Of a stretch of DNA of 64,000 bases, positions 63,651 to 64,000 are shown one piece after another. The notes under the pieces are model-generated. The model saw only the letters and a list, made by a program, of their open reading frames with translations. It had not been told where the DNA came from and searched no databases. The stretch comes from Gordonia asplenii. Lineage in GTDB: Bacteria; Actinomycetota; Actinomycetes; Mycobacteriales; Mycobacteriaceae. The stretch lies in NCBI RefSeq assembly GCF_012933505.1, contig NZ_JABBNB010000009.1, forward strand, positions 124,001 through 188,000, in the 5' to 3' direction. The translations under genes and the position numbers were made by a program. How positions within the stretch are numbered: position 1 is the first letter of the stretch; each line of letters opens with the position of its first letter.

Positions 63651-64000
63651 TTAACGCGCTGGCGACGGGCATGGCTGTCCGCAGGCACCCATGCCGACAA
63701 GGGGGCTACCGGAGCGTCTCCGATTCATCTCTTGTTGGCAGATGCATTCTTCAGCGTTGCCGGTTGAGGTGAAGCTATCGACCTGCCCCTCGAGGAGCAG
63801 ATCGATGTAGGCCATCGCTCCGACGTCCTCGACGTTTCCGCGGGCAGACAGGGCAGACTCGGTGATTCTCAGCCTGCGGCGCAGTGATTCGGCAGCGGTG
63901 GACACGATTAAGGCCACAACATCCTCGCGGCTGCCGAAGCAGTCGTAAACGATCGGCCGAATGTACCCGGCGGCTATGGCTACTGACTGAATCGTCACCG
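63651..64000 (-). CDS. TetR family regulator, N-terminus beyond the right edge
   Basis: The visible part begins inside the helix-turn-helix (VAIAAGYIRPIVYDCFGSREDVVALIV), so the true start lies past position 64000. After the first ligand-domain helix the protein ends at a Pro/Cys/Arg-rich stretch (MGACGQPCPSPAR) that is unlike TetR proteins. The gene may be truncated or frameshifted at its 3' end. Convergent with the preceding module. Confidence 0.6.
   Translation of the reverse strand, partial: VTIQSVAIAAGYIRPIVYDCFGSREDVVALIVSTAAESLRRRLRITESALSARGNVEDVGAMAYIDLLLEGQVDSFTSTGNAEECICQQEMNRRRSGSPLVGMGACGQPCPSPAR

Noticed and set aside
59352..64000. Direct repeat of the tRNA-Ser 3' end marking the far island border
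   Set aside because: I read the sequence after the tRNA for a copy of GGTTCAAATCCCTCCGC and found none inside the window; the border may lie further right.

Overview
The window comes from a high-GC, mycolic-acid-containing actinomycete (order Mycobacteriales). A Gordonia-like organism is my best guess. The evidence is the arabinogalactan-export block (glfT1, wzt and wzm homologues next to the proteasome activator Bpa), a mycothiol-dependent formaldehyde dehydrogenase, an AcrA1-type fatty acyl-CoA reductase, and many gene starts that follow a TANNNT hexamer by about 7 nt, the usual leaderless promoter layout in this order.

Positions 1-39000 are mainly a large accessory region for N-methylated compounds and C1 units. 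On the minus strand lie glyA-soxBDA and a separate amine oxidase / DapA-like lyase / aldehyde dehydrogenase operon. The latter shares a GntR regulator and TGTGATCACA operators with a divergent MFS transporter. Next come a GbcA/GbcB-type Rieske oxygenase pair, an IclR regulator, and a plus-strand operon of formaldehyde dehydrogenase (mscR), a DgcA/StcD-like flavin demethylase, a Ser/Cys-type proline racemase homologue and an Ldh2-family imino-acid reductase. That operon is divergent from a striking regulator, a dead IS630-type transposase fused to a GntR/FCD regulator. Then follow purU, dimethylglycine oxidase, a choline-oxidation block (permease, GMC oxidase, betaine aldehyde dehydrogenase, second Rieske oxygenase), a second IclR and a second cNMP/CBS/nucleotidyltransferase protein. 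Together these genes can take choline through betaine, dimethylglycine, sarcosine and glycine to serine, feed methyl groups into folate, and oxidise released formaldehyde through mycothiol. A palindromic motif, AACTRATATATYAGTT, lies upstream of glyA-sox, the dimethylglycine oxidase gene and a GntR/FCD gene, suggesting a folate-C1 regulon.

Positions 39000-47700 hold smaller genes: a YtrA-type GntR with a membrane protein, the acyl-CoA reductase, an aldo/keto reductase, an MmyB-like regulator, GtrA, a luciferase-like oxidoreductase, a thioesterase and a TetR. Positions 47859-51930 hold a compact TetR-controlled operon of KAS III, AvrD, a P-loop-less pseudo-NTPase and an intact NTPase. AvrD homologues make syringolide-type acyl-sugar signals, so this looks like an undescribed small-molecule pathway and is the best candidate for a new system.

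Positions 53700-59200 are conserved core: arabinogalactan glycosyltransferase and exporter, Bpa, an aminotransferase-fold protein and a MarR. A tRNA-Ser(UGA) at 59267 is followed by about 4.7 kb of compositionally different sequence, probably a genomic island. It carries a membrane protein, a three-gene TIGR04255 / HTH / unknown module and a TetR cut by the window edge.

Repeats are prominent. There are three copies of a ~250-bp MITE-like element with terminal inverted repeats and a covarying hairpin, a ~105-bp tandem array, and several GC-rich fragments sharing the GGTTGAGCC / GTCGAAACC ends.
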